Shown here: positions 54,608 through 63,194 of the stretch, piece after piece
Numbering within the stretch: the stretch's first letter is position 1
Layout of the letters: the number at the start of each line of letters is the position of its first letter
DNA from: Moorella sp. E308F
Lineage (GTDB): Bacteria > Bacillota > DSM-521 > Neomoorellales > Neomoorellaceae
NCBI RefSeq assembly: GCF_006538365.1
Contig: NZ_BJKN01000002.1
Coordinates: forward strand, 709,119 to 773,118
Direction of reading: 5' to 3'
DNA length: 64,000 bases
Notes under the pieces: generated by a model
What the model saw: the letters and a program-made list of their open reading frames with translations, nothing else
The model's database searches: none
Told to the model about the DNA's origin: nothing
Made by a program: the position numbers and the translations under genes

Positions 54608-55672
54608 TCAGGGTGATACCCGCGCTGGTAGCCGGCTCCACCCAGCCATGGCCAGGATAAAAATCAGTGCTTCCGGGGCCATGCGGGGGCCTGCCGCCAT
54701 GTATTCGGGCAGGAAACTTCGCGCCAGGCAGGGAGCCAGTTCCGGTAACAAATCCCTGGCGGCATAAATCTTACTGCGCTTTTTGCGGCCAAAATTCAAA
54801 CTATCCAGGACCTCATCCAGTTCTGTTGCCCTTAATTTTGCCGTGGCGATTAAAAAATAAACCAGGCTGGCATCTATGGGTCGCTGGCCCCGCCATTTCC
54901 ACTGGCAGAGGAGTTTTTCCGCCCGCCGGCCGGCGGCCACATCGGGCAATCCGCCTCCAGGTAAACCCCGCCAGCCCAGGTCGATTAAACTTTCCCAGGC
55001 CGCTACTGGCCGCCGTTCTTTGAGTAAAAGGATAAATTCCTGCCAGAAACGCTCCGGTTCTATAAGGTTCAGGTAACCTCCTGCCAGGGCCTCCCTTGCT
55101 AAAGAGCAGGTCTCTTCTTCCAGGTTAAATTTCAAACGGGTGGCGAAACGCACCCCCCTTAAAAGGCGGGTGGGGTCATCACGAAAGCTGTCCCGGTGCA
55201 GCACCTTTAAGATTTGCCGGGCCAGGTCTTCCCGCCCGCCGAAAGGATCCAGGATTTCCCCCAAGTCGCGGGCCATTAAAGGAAGAGCCATGGCATTGAC
55301 GCTAAAATCCCGCCGGGCCAGGTCGGCCTCAAGGGTCGCCGCCTCCACTTCGGGCAGGGCTCCAGGCCGGGGATAATATTCCCGGCGGGTGGTGACTACG
55401 TCCACCCGTTCGCCGCTCCAGTAGACGGTAGCCGTCAGGAAACGCTCGTGAAAAACTGCGCGCCCGCCTAACTGCCGGGCCAGTTCCCGGGCAAAGAGAA
55501 GGCCGTCGCCCTCCACTGCCAGGTCCAGGTCGACCTCGGGCCGGCTCAGGAGCAGGTCCCGGACCGTCCCACCTACCAGGTAAACCCGCTGGCCTTTAAC
55601 AGAGGCTATTTTTCTGGCCTGGAACAGGATGCGCAGCTGGTTGCGGCGGAAAAATTTCTGGTAGGAGATCAT
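54608..55672 (-). CDS. tRNA nucleotidyltransferase / poly(A) polymerase family protein
   Basis: Class II nucleotidyltransferase, 354 residues. The N-terminal head has VYLVGGTVRDLLLSRPEVDLDLAVEGDG near residues 29-56 (the G[GS] and DxD catalytic motifs), VTTRREYYPRPGALPEV near 105 and ARRDFSVNAMAL near 133. FGGREDLARQILKVLHRDSFRDDPTRLLRGVRFATRL follows near 155-190. The tail is shorter than in many CCA-adding enzymes and lacks an HD domain. It could add CCA or only part of it; the sequence does not tell. Confidence 0.88.
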   Translation of the reverse strand: MISYQKFFRRNQLRILFQARKIASVKGQRVYLVGGTVRDLLLSRPEVDLDLAVEGDGLLFARELARQLGGRAVFHERFLTATVYWSGERVDVVTTRREYYPRPGALPEVEAATLEADLARRDFSVNAMALPLMARDLGEILDPFGGREDLARQILKVLHRDSFRDDPTRLLRGVRFATRLKFNLEEETCSLAREALAGGYLNLIEPERFWQEFILLLKERRPVAAWESLIDLGWRGLPGGGLPDVAAGRRAEKLLCQWKWRGQRPIDASLVYFLIATAKLRATELDEVLDSLNFGRKKRSKIYAARDLLPELAPCLARSFLPEYMAAGPRMAPEALIFILAMAGWSRLPARVSP

Positions 55673-55687
55673 CGTTTGCCAGGGAAT

Positions 55688-57010
55688 TTATCTTGTACAA
55701 ATCAGCCGTGCCGGAACGACGTCATTGCGAAGCAGATCGTTGTAATCTTCCCGCTTTAAAATCAGGTCAGCGTTTCCTTCGCGGACCAAGACGGCGGCTG
55801 GCCGGCCCAGGCGGTTGTAATTGCTGGCCATGGTGTAGCCATAAGCACCGGTACAGGAAATGACCAGGATATCGCCGGCTTCCACCCGGGGAAGCTTTGC
55901 TTCCCAGATAAGCATATCGCCGGACTCGCAGCATTTACCGGTAATGGCTACCGTCTCTGTGGCCGGGAGATTGGCTTTATTGGCCAGAATAGCTTCATAC
56001 TTAGCTCCATAAAGGGCGGGCCGAATGTTATCGGCCATGCCGCCATCAACGGCCACATACTTGCGCACCCCGGGAATTTCTTTAATGGTGCCCACGGTAT
56101 AGGCAGTGCTGCCCGCCGGCCCGATAATGGCGCGGCCCGGCTCAACAATTACCAGGGGTTGAGGCAGGTTTAAGGCCCGGGCTTCCTCCCTGACCCTGGT
56201 AAGGATTGTTTCGGCATAGGCGTTAATCGGCTGGGGATGGTCCTCAGCAGTATAATATATGCCAAAACCGCCTCCCAGATCAAGTTCAGAGGTAATCAAA
56301 CCCGTCGTTTCTTTAATAGCGGCGGCCAGTTCCATCATAACGGCAGCCGCCTGGTTGTAGGGTTCCAGCTCAAAAATCTGGGAACCTATATGGCAGTGTA
56401 AACCTTTGAACTCAATGCCAGGTAAATCTTTGACCCGCCTGGCGGCTTCCAGGGCTTGGCCATTGGGCAGGGTAAAGCCGAACTTGGAATCGATCTGGCC
56501 GGTACGAATATAATTATGAGTATGGGCTTCAATCCCCGGTGTCACCCTTAAAATTACCCGCGCTACCTGGCCCCGTTCCGTGCTCAAGCGGCTTAAGAGC
56601 TCCAGTTCGGCAAAATTATCGACTACAAACCTCCCTATCCCGGCCTCCAGGGCCTGGCAGATTTCGGCATAGCTTTTATTGTTGCCATGGAAATAAATGT
56701 TTTCTACGGGAAATCCGGCCGCGAGGGCCGTGTAAAGTTCACCCCCGGAAACCACATCTAATCCCAGGCCTTCACTGGCGATAATCCGGCACATAGCGGC
56801 AGTCAAAAAAGCTTTGCCGGCGTAGATAACCCTGGACAGGCCTTCCTTCACGCCAAAGGCCCGGTAAAACTCCCGGCAGTTGTTACGGATACAGTCTTCA
56901 TCAAAAATGTAAAGGGGGGTGCCGAACTCCCGGGCGAGCTCGACAACATCGCAGCCTCCGATGGTAAGTTTACCTCTAGAATTTACCTGCATGGTACCCT
57001 GTAGGTGCAT
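55688..57010 (-). CDS. lysA: Diaminopimelate decarboxylase
   Basis: PLP enzyme that makes L-lysine from meso-diaminopimelate. The 440 residues match the family. The PLP lysine is in VIYAGKAFLTAAMCRI near residue 62, HGNNKS lies near 104 and HCHIGSQIFE near 200. ELDLGGGFGIYY is near 240, IVEPGRAIIGPAGSTAYTVG near 285, and the acidic CCESGDMLIWEAKLP near 352. ATG at 57010 is used; an in-frame ATG seven codons later is also possible. It is not linked to the aspartate array at 5-12 kb. It follows the GT4 gene's terminator. Confidence 0.96.
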   Translation of the reverse strand: MHLQGTMQVNSRGKLTIGGCDVVELAREFGTPLYIFDEDCIRNNCREFYRAFGVKEGLSRVIYAGKAFLTAAMCRIIASEGLGLDVVSGGELYTALAAGFPVENIYFHGNNKSYAEICQALEAGIGRFVVDNFAELELLSRLSTERGQVARVILRVTPGIEAHTHNYIRTGQIDSKFGFTLPNGQALEAARRVKDLPGIEFKGLHCHIGSQIFELEPYNQAAAVMMELAAAIKETTGLITSELDLGGGFGIYYTAEDHPQPINAYAETILTRVREEARALNLPQPLVIVEPGRAIIGPAGSTAYTVGTIKEIPGVRKYVAVDGGMADNIRPALYGAKYEAILANKANLPATETVAITGKCCESGDMLIWEAKLPRVEAGDILVISCTGAYGYTMASNYNRLGRPAAVLVREGNADLILKREDYNDLLRNDVVPARLICTR

Positions 57011-57074
57011 TAAAACCGGTTACTCCTTTCACCCAGTATATTCTCATTTTAACCGAGGCTGCCTGCCATGTCTA

Positions 57075-57104
57075 GAAAAATTAAGGGAACCTCTAACGGT
57101 TCCC
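57075..57104 (-). terminator. Terminator after the GT4 glycosyltransferase
   Basis: GGGAACC and GGTTCCC pair around GTTAGA and are followed by TTAATTTTTC on the minus strand, about 10 bases after the stop codon. Confidence 0.85.
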
Positions 57105-57113
57105 ATTTTTGAC

Positions 57114-58304
57114 CTAACTGGCCCGGGGCAGGGCCAGCAACTGGCTGTATACCGCCAAGGTGTTGCGGGCCATTACGGCCGTAGTAAAGTCTTCTTCAGC
57201 CAGGCGACGACCGTTCTGGCCCATGGCCGTGCCTACCTCCGGATTGCGAAGCAGGAAGGTTGTGTAGCGGGCTAGTTCCTGGTAGTTACCCATGGAGACT
57301 AAAAAGCCGTTATAACCGGGACGGATTATCTCCGGCATACCTCCGGCCCGGCTGACAATTATGGGCCTGGCCGTAGCCATGGCTTCCAGCATTACCAGTC
57401 CGAAGGGCTCCTGGAAAGACGACGGGTACAGGCAAACCTCGGCCGCTTTATACACTGCCGGTATTTCCTGCCAGGGGAAGAAGCGGATAAAGACATTTTT
57501 TTCGAGGCCCAGGCTGGTAATGAGTTCCTGAATCCAGGCTACTTCCCCCGGTTGTTTCTGGCCCCAGTCGACGGTATTGGTAGTACCGGCCAGAATCAGT
57601 AAAACGTTGGGAATTTCCCGGCGGACAAGGTCAAGGGCGCGAATACTCACATCACAGCCTTTGGCACGGCTCATGCGGGCAGGATGAAAAATAAGGCGCC
57701 GGCCCCGCCATTCCGGATAAGTAGCATAGATAGACTGGAGTTCCGCCGGGGTAGGCGGCCGAAAAGTAGCCGTATCGGTGCCGTGGTAAACTACCGTCAG
57801 CCGCTCGGGGGGATAACCATTTACCATGAGTTCCTGGCGTATGTAATGGCTGACGGCTATAATCTGGTCCCACCCTTGAGCTAGAGTATTCATCTTTGCC
57901 CACAGCTCGTCTTCCCAGACATTATGAGCCGTAAGGATAAGAGGCCAGCCGTGCCGGCGGCAGATTTCCTGCAGGCTGGCAGCATGGACGAAACTAAAGT
58001 AATGGAAGTTATGGGCGTGAACGATGTCGGGCCTGCATTCCAGTAAAAAGCTTTCCAGTAGATGCTTTATTTCTCCGGCTCTGGCTTCAATGGTTTCCGG
58101 GGTTAAAGAGTTCAGATCAAGTAAAGTTGAACGCTTAATGGTTACTCCCCGCCAGCTCTCTCTCTCCGGCGCTCCGGGGGCTGTGGCCGTCAGGAGGCTT
58201 ACCTGGTGCCCCTGCTGGACCAGGTAAGGGCATAGGAGGGCAAGGTGAGATTCCACTCCCCCGATAATCGGCGGAAATGCCCAGTGTAACATGGCAATGC
58301 GCAT
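57114..58304 (-). CDS. Glycosyltransferase family 4
   Basis: Retaining GT-B glycosyltransferase of 396 residues. The N-terminal domain begins MRIAMLHWAFPPIIGGVESHL, with the glycine-rich acceptor loop, and has VHAHNFHYFS near 94 and ILTAHNVWED near 125. The C-terminal donor domain has FHPARMSRAKGCDVSIRALDLV near 213, and EPFGLVMLEAMATARPIIVSRAGGMPEI near 305 with the E-x7-E pattern that holds the nucleotide sugar. The donor cannot be named. It is transcribed after the amylo-1,6-glucosidase gene and lies back to back with the trehalose genes, so it may act in glycogen or compatible-solute metabolism; that is context only. Confidence 0.92.
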   Translation of the reverse strand: MRIAMLHWAFPPIIGGVESHLALLCPYLVQQGHQVSLLTATAPGAPERESWRGVTIKRSTLLDLNSLTPETIEARAGEIKHLLESFLLECRPDIVHAHNFHYFSFVHAASLQEICRRHGWPLILTAHNVWEDELWAKMNTLAQGWDQIIAVSHYIRQELMVNGYPPERLTVVYHGTDTATFRPPTPAELQSIYATYPEWRGRRLIFHPARMSRAKGCDVSIRALDLVRREIPNVLLILAGTTNTVDWGQKQPGEVAWIQELITSLGLEKNVFIRFFPWQEIPAVYKAAEVCLYPSSFQEPFGLVMLEAMATARPIIVSRAGGMPEIIRPGYNGFLVSMGNYQELARYTTFLLRNPEVGTAMGQNGRRLAEEDFTTAVMARNTLAVYSQLLALPRAS

Positions 58305-58389
58305 ATTACATCAGCCTCCCTTTATTGATAAAAATATACAATTTAATTTTATATAGAGCTTAAAGGAAAGTCAAGAAAGGACAAATCCA

Positions 58390-60552
58390 TCAGGCTTCGA
58401 TGATTACTTTAATTGCCCCCTCTTTCTTTAAAACATGGGCAAAGATCCGTCCATCCTTTTCTTCAAAGGCCAGGTCCAGGCGGCTACCGGCGACAGCTAG
58501 ATTTCTGATTACCACCCTACTGGTACCGGGTATTAATAAGGGCCGGGAAATATAAAGGGTATTCTCCCGCACCTCGATGCCCAGTAAATTCTGTAAGAAG
58601 GTAAACAGGCTGCCCACCGCCCAAGCCTGGGGGTCACAGGCAACGGGGTAACGCACCGGGCCGCTCAACCCCCGGCGGGTGAAACCACAAAACAGTTCCG
58701 GCCAGCGCCGGTAATTAAAGAAAGAGCTGGCGGCGAAAAGGCCGCCGGCCAGCCGCGATAACTCTTCAAGGCATTGATAGCGGCGCAGGCCGGCAGCGAT
58801 AATGGCATTATCGTGAGGCCAGACGGAACCGTTATGGTAGCTCATGGGGTTGTATGCTTTTTCATTTTTACTCATGGTACGAATACCCCAGCCGGAATAA
58901 AAGTCCCCCGCCAGCAGGCGCCGGGCCACTTTCCGGGCCCGCTCTGGTTCCAGGATGCCGGTGAAAAGGGCGTGGCCGCCGTTGGAGACCAGGGTGGTAA
59001 GAGGTCTTTTTTTGCCATCCAGGGCAAAAATTAAGTATCCTTCTTCTTCCAGCCAGAAATCCCGGTTGAAACGCATTTTTAACCTGCTCGCCTGCGCCTT
59101 CAGCTCAGTCGCCATTCTCTTGTCCCCCAGGACTGAAAATAAGTGGGCTGCTTCAAGGAGGGCCAGGTAGTAATAGGCCTGGACTTCTACCAGGGCCACA
59201 GGTCCTTCGGGGATGCGCCCTTCACGGTCGACTACGGCATCCCAGGAATCTTTCCACCCCTGGTTGGTCAGGCCTGCCGACGATTCCCGCTGGTATTCCA
59301 GGTAACCGTCACCATCTAAGTCGCCATAACGCACGCACCAGTGCAGGCAGCGCCTTAAAGGGGTGACCATTTCCTGTAACAGATCCTGATCTAAAGTCCA
59401 CCTGTAGGCGGCAGCAAGGAGGATAATAAACCACAGGGTGGCATCTATGGAACCATAATATGGACTGTGGGGTACTTCCTGGCAGCGGGTCATCTCGCCC
59501 CGCCGCAACTCATGGAGTATTTTTCCCGGCCTTTCTTCCCGCCATTTGTCCACCTGCTTCCCCTGGTAACGGGCCAGGAACCGCAGGGTATGGCGGGCTA
59601 GATCCGGGTTTAAGATAAGGGTCTGCCAGGAAGTGATGAGGGAATCCCGGCCAAAAGGAGCGGTATACCACGGTATCCCGGCGGCAATAATTTTCCCCTC
59701 CCCGGGATAATCAATTTCCAGGGCCTTCAGGTCGGTGATGGCCGTGCGGAACATATCATTAATAAAATTGTTATCCGTCCAGATCTGGGTGCATTCCTTT
59801 TGCCACTGGTGGTAAGAACCGGCCAGCTCTATGGTGGCTGCGGCAAAAAGGTCGCTGATATGCGTGGCCGGGAACATGTTTTGCCCGTCGGGTTCAATCC
59901 TTAAGTACAGGTAAAGCTTTTTTTGGGGGCGCAGGGTAAGGTCATAGGTAACTTCCGCCCGGCCCGGCCGGCCTACAATACTGGTCGGTGCCGGTTCGAA
60001 GGTAATATGCGTAGTCTGGATCACGTTGTCCAGGCCCAGGTAAGCGAGGATTAACCCCTGGTGGTGAACTTCTGTTTTTAAAAATTCTCCCCGGCGCTGG
60101 CGCCGGCTGCCGCGAACTTCAAAAACATCCCGGAAATCAGCACCGATGGTAAAATGAAGGTTTAAATTTACGGGGAAAGGATTAAAATTGATTAAGCGTA
60201 AACGCTGGTAGAGGGCCCCTTTAATCAGCCGCAAAAGGCGGAGGTGGATGGACTGGGCTGGTACTACTTTACCATCACTCAGAGCAAAAACGGGATTGGT
60301 TAATTCAATCTGGGTAAAATGGCTGTCGCGCACAGAGGAGGAAAGGAAAACAGGCCGCCACCCGCCAGCGGTGAGTTCCAGGCAGTTTAGATAACGGGTA
60401 TCATTATAATACAGGCCCAGGCTGCTGTTGTCCTGGTCAATAATGGAACCATCCGGCAGGGAAATAAGGAAAATATTCCCTTCTTTTAGGACTTCTGTCC
60501 GGGGTTCCAATACACATGGACTATTGCGTAAATCCAGGGACGTTTCCAGCAT
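58390..60552 (-). CDS. Amylo-alpha-1,6-glucosidase / glycogen-debranching family protein
   Basis: A 720-residue protein of two parts. The N-terminal 230 residues are the bacterial/archaeal debranching-enzyme N-domain, with FLISLPDGSIIDQDNSSLGLYYNDTRYLN near 28-55. An (alpha/alpha)6 barrel from about 265 has AAGIPWYTAPFGRDSLITSWQTL near 290, a ATLWFIILLAAAYRW segment near 370, GYLEYQRESSAGLTNQGWKDSWDAV near 417, and NPMSYHNGSVWPHDNAIIAAGL near 566, which hold the acidic residues of this GH fold. It may release glucose from branched glucans or act on other glycosides. AGGAGG precedes ATG 60552. It is divergent from otsA. Confidence 0.88.
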   Translation of the reverse strand: MLETSLDLRNSPCVLEPRTEVLKEGNIFLISLPDGSIIDQDNSSLGLYYNDTRYLNCLELTAGGWRPVFLSSSVRDSHFTQIELTNPVFALSDGKVVPAQSIHLRLLRLIKGALYQRLRLINFNPFPVNLNLHFTIGADFRDVFEVRGSRRQRRGEFLKTEVHHQGLILAYLGLDNVIQTTHITFEPAPTSIVGRPGRAEVTYDLTLRPQKKLYLYLRIEPDGQNMFPATHISDLFAAATIELAGSYHQWQKECTQIWTDNNFINDMFRTAITDLKALEIDYPGEGKIIAAGIPWYTAPFGRDSLITSWQTLILNPDLARHTLRFLARYQGKQVDKWREERPGKILHELRRGEMTRCQEVPHSPYYGSIDATLWFIILLAAAYRWTLDQDLLQEMVTPLRRCLHWCVRYGDLDGDGYLEYQRESSAGLTNQGWKDSWDAVVDREGRIPEGPVALVEVQAYYYLALLEAAHLFSVLGDKRMATELKAQASRLKMRFNRDFWLEEEGYLIFALDGKKRPLTTLVSNGGHALFTGILEPERARKVARRLLAGDFYSGWGIRTMSKNEKAYNPMSYHNGSVWPHDNAIIAAGLRRYQCLEELSRLAGGLFAASSFFNYRRWPELFCGFTRRGLSGPVRYPVACDPQAWAVGSLFTFLQNLLGIEVRENTLYISRPLLIPGTSRVVIRNLAVAGSRLDLAFEEKDGRIFAHVLKKEGAIKVIIEA

Positions 60553-60628
60553 ATATCACCCTCCTGTGTGTTTTTAGAAAGATTGAGCGGTTTTTTGGAA
60601 TTTATTTCCAATATATAAAACGTAATAT

Positions 60629-60656
60629 TTGCATTTCGTTACCAGTATGATATAAT
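60629..60656 (+). promoter_or_regulatory. Promoter of the trehalose operon
   Basis: TTGCAT (60629-60634) and TATAAT (60651-60656) with a 16-base spacer. The transcript would start near 60663, shortly before the c-di-AMP aptamer. A second TATAAT lies at 60664-60669. Confidence 0.65.
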
Positions 60657-60686
60657 AAATATGATATAATTAATTTGTATATCCTG

Positions 60687-60820
60687 GAACGCTGAATTGC
60701 GGTGCAACAGCCGTAAGCGGGGGACCCATTTTTCCGGGGTGAATCTTGCCGGTTAATTCCGGTGAGTAGGGCTAACCTTCAGCCCGAATCCGTCAGCTAA
60801 CTTCGTAAGCGTGGAAGGGG
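60687..60820 (+). promoter_or_regulatory. c-di-AMP (ydaO/yuaA) riboswitch
   Basis: The leader has the conserved blocks of the ydaO class in order: CGCTGAATTGCGG, GCAACAGCC, GGGGGACCCA, GGGGTGAATC, a variable stem, CCCGAATCCGTCAGCTAAC and CGTAAGCGTGGAAGG. This class binds cyclic di-AMP and usually turns off genes for cell-wall and osmolyte functions. It fills most of the 383-base gap between the debranching-enzyme gene and otsA. Confidence 0.96.
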
Positions 60821-60839
60821 ATATATCGATACTTACATA

Positions 60840-60873
60840 CCCCGGTCCCTCGGGGTTTAATTTTATTTTTAAT
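60840..60873 (+). terminator. Terminator of the c-di-AMP riboswitch
   Basis: CCCCG and CGGGG pair around GTCCCT and are followed by TTTAATTTTATTTTT. It lies between the aptamer and otsA, as expected for an OFF switch. Confidence 0.8.
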
Positions 60874-60935
60874 TTTATTTTAAAGGAGTGAAGTAGGTCT
60901 CGACAATAGGCACAGGCTAAAAGGAGGTATGCTAA

Positions 60936-62393
60936 GTGGCTAAAAAACAGGCTGCTAAAATTATTATGGTTTCCAACCGGGGTGCCTACAATTTGCAAGC
61001 CACTGACAGCGGTATCCAACCTGTACCGGCCATCAGCGGCCTCGTCTCGGCGGTAGAACCATTCTTAAAGGAAAAGGGTGGTGTCTGGGTTGCCTGGGGC
61101 GGGCGCGATGCGCCACAGGACAATACTCCCGGGGTACGTTTACCGGTTCCCCAGGACGATCCGGCCTATACCTTCCGGGAGGTTCCCCTGACTGCCGAGG
61201 AAATAAAGCTTTATTACCACGGTTTTACCAACAGTGCCCTGTGGCCCCTGTGCCATTATTTTTTAGAAAAGTGTTGTTATAACTCCCTGGAATGGGAAAC
61301 ATATGTTAAAGTCAACGCTAAATTTGCCGATGCTGCACTTATGGAAGCCAGGGAAGGCGATACCGTCTGGGTCAACGACTATCACCTGGCCCTGGTACCG
61401 GCCCAAATCCGCCACCGCAAGCCGCAATTAAAGCAGTTCTTTTTCTGGCATATCCCCTTTCCCCACCACGATCTCCTGGCCACCCTTCCCTGGGCGCCCC
61501 AATTCTTGCGCGGTCTCCTGGGCACCGATGTCCTGGGCTTTCATTTGCAATCTTATGTCGATAATTTCCTGAATGCCGTCGCCACCCTGCTGGATGCCCG
61601 GGTGGATTTTGAGCACAATGTTGTCTACTGGCAACAGCGGCGCATCCATGTCGGTGCCTGGCCCATGGGTGTCGATTACCAGGCCTTCCAGCGCCAGGCA
61701 TTAGATCCGGCTACCCGGGCCCGGGCTAGAGCCTTGCGCAGCCAGTTTGGTGTTGAACACCTGGCCCTGAGTGTAGAAAGGCTGGATTATACCAAGGGTA
61801 TCCTGGAAAGGCTGCTGGCCTGGGAACGCCTGCTGGAAGAAGTACCCGAATGGCGCGGCCGGGCGGCCCTGGTCCAGATTGCCGTACCCAGCAGGACGGC
61901 CGTACCGGCCTACCGCCAGCTAAAGGAAGAAGTAGAAGCTGCCGTGGGCCGGATCAACGGCCGCTTCAGCGAAGGTAGTTATCGCCCCGTCCACTACTTC
62001 TGGCGGGGCCTGCCCCGACAAGAATTGGTAGCCTATTACCTGGCAGCCGATGTCATGATGGTTACGCCTTTGCGTGATGGCCTGAACCTGGTGGCTAAAG
62101 AATATGTAGCTTCCCGATATGACGGCAGCGGGGTCCTGGTCTTAAGCCGCTTTGCCGGTGCCGCCCAGGAATTGAAGGGTGCCGTTCTCGTCAACCCATA
62201 CGATATTGATGGCATGGCCATGATTTTAAATACAGCCCTGAACATGAGCCGTGCCGAGCAGGAAAAAAGAATGCGCCTGATGCAGGAAAAGGTACGCCGC
62301 CATGATATCCGCTGGTGGTTGACCTGTTTCCACCAGGCCATGATGGCCCGGGAAGGGGAAACACCCAGTGTCTCCGGCTCAGCTAGCAGCTAA
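60936..62393 (+). CDS. otsA: Trehalose-6-phosphate synthase
   Basis: GT20 enzyme that joins UDP-glucose (or another nucleotide glucose) and glucose 6-phosphate. The 485 residues include [12 protein letters not shown] near residue 9, [13 protein letters not shown] near 48 and [15 protein letters not shown] near 145. The donor-binding [15 protein letters not shown] is near 172, [18 protein letters not shown] near 280 and [18 protein letters not shown] near 373. GTG at 60936 follows AAAGGAGG. It overlaps otsB by 26 bases and is the first gene behind the c-di-AMP riboswitch. Confidence 0.95.
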   Translation: MAKKQAAKIIMVSNRGAYNLQATDSGIQPVPAISGLVSAVEPFLKEKGGVWVAWGGRDAPQDNTPGVRLPVPQDDPAYTFREVPLTAEEIKLYYHGFTNSALWPLCHYFLEKCCYNSLEWETYVKVNAKFADAALMEAREGDTVWVNDYHLALVPAQIRHRKPQLKQFFFWHIPFPHHDLLATLPWAPQFLRGLLGTDVLGFHLQSYVDNFLNAVATLLDARVDFEHNVVYWQQRRIHVGAWPMGVDYQAFQRQALDPATRARARALRSQFGVEHLALSVERLDYTKGILERLLAWERLLEEVPEWRGRAALVQIAVPSRTAVPAYRQLKEEVEAAVGRINGRFSEGSYRPVHYFWRGLPRQELVAYYLAADVMMVTPLRDGLNLVAKEYVASRYDGSGVLVLSRFAGAAQELKGAVLVNPYDIDGMAMILNTALNMSRAEQEKRMRLMQEKVRRHDIRWWLTCFHQAMMAREGETPSVSGSASS

Positions 62394-63123
62394 AGTCCGT
62401 GATTACCCCGAAGTGCTCCTTATGTGTGACTATGACGGCACCCTTGTACCCCTGGCGCCCCGGCCAGAGCTGGCCCGTCCCAATATTCATCTCCTGACCT
62501 TGCTGCGGCAGCTGGTATCCAGGCCAGGCTTCCACCTGGCCATAATTAGTGGCCGGGGTCTAAAGGACCTGCAGGAGTTGCTGCCAGTGGCAGGGCTTTA
62601 TCTTGCCGGCCTGCACGGGGCAGAGGTAGCTACACCGGAAAGGCAGGTAATCAATCTCCTGCCCTCCGGGCAAGAAGATATCCCCTGGAAAGATATTTTT
62701 AGGCTGGCCTGCCAGATAATAGCAGATATTCCTGGAGTTTTTGTAGAAAATAAAGGTGAAGCTATAGCCCTACATTACCGCCTGGCTGACCCAAAGCTAG
62801 CTGCGATAGCCTTAAAACAGTTTCGCCGGGCCATGCAGCCCTTTTTAAATAACAATGTCGAACTGCTTTCCGGTCATAAAGTGCTGGAAGTTCGTCGCCG
62901 GGGCATAAACAAGGGCTTGGCGGTAGCCTACTTCACCAGGCAATGGCCCCGGTCATTACCCGTCTATTTAGGCGATGACCGGACCGATGAAGATGCCTTC
63001 GCTGCTTTGCCCGCCGGCGGCCTGGCCATCCGCGTAGGTAACGAGGTTGCCAGCAAAGCCCGCTATTTTTTACCATCCCCGGCAGAAGTTGTTCAGTTCC
63101 TGGAGCTTCTGATCTCTTTATAA
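62368..63123 (+). CDS. otsB: Trehalose-6-phosphate phosphatase
   Basis: HAD-superfamily phosphatase that completes trehalose synthesis. The 251 residues show the nucleophile motif [15 protein letters not shown] near residue 17, the second motif [13 protein letters not shown] near 57, GLHGAEV near 81, and the metal motif [15 protein letters not shown] near 207. GTG at 62368 lies inside the end of otsA, so the two are translationally coupled. Confidence 0.95.
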   Translation: MSPAQLAAKVRDYPEVLLMCDYDGTLVPLAPRPELARPNIHLLTLLRQLVSRPGFHLAIISGRGLKDLQELLPVAGLYLAGLHGAEVATPERQVINLLPSGQEDIPWKDIFRLACQIIADIPGVFVENKGEAIALHYRLADPKLAAIALKQFRRAMQPFLNNNVELLSGHKVLEVRRRGINKGLAVAYFTRQWPRSLPVYLGDDRTDEDAFAALPAGGLAIRVGNEVASKARYFLPSPAEVVQFLELLISL

Positions 63124-63194
63124 TAAAAGACCAAGTCTATCCCGGACCCGAGAACAATAAAAATTTTAAAATCCTGAGAACGAGGTGATATTTG

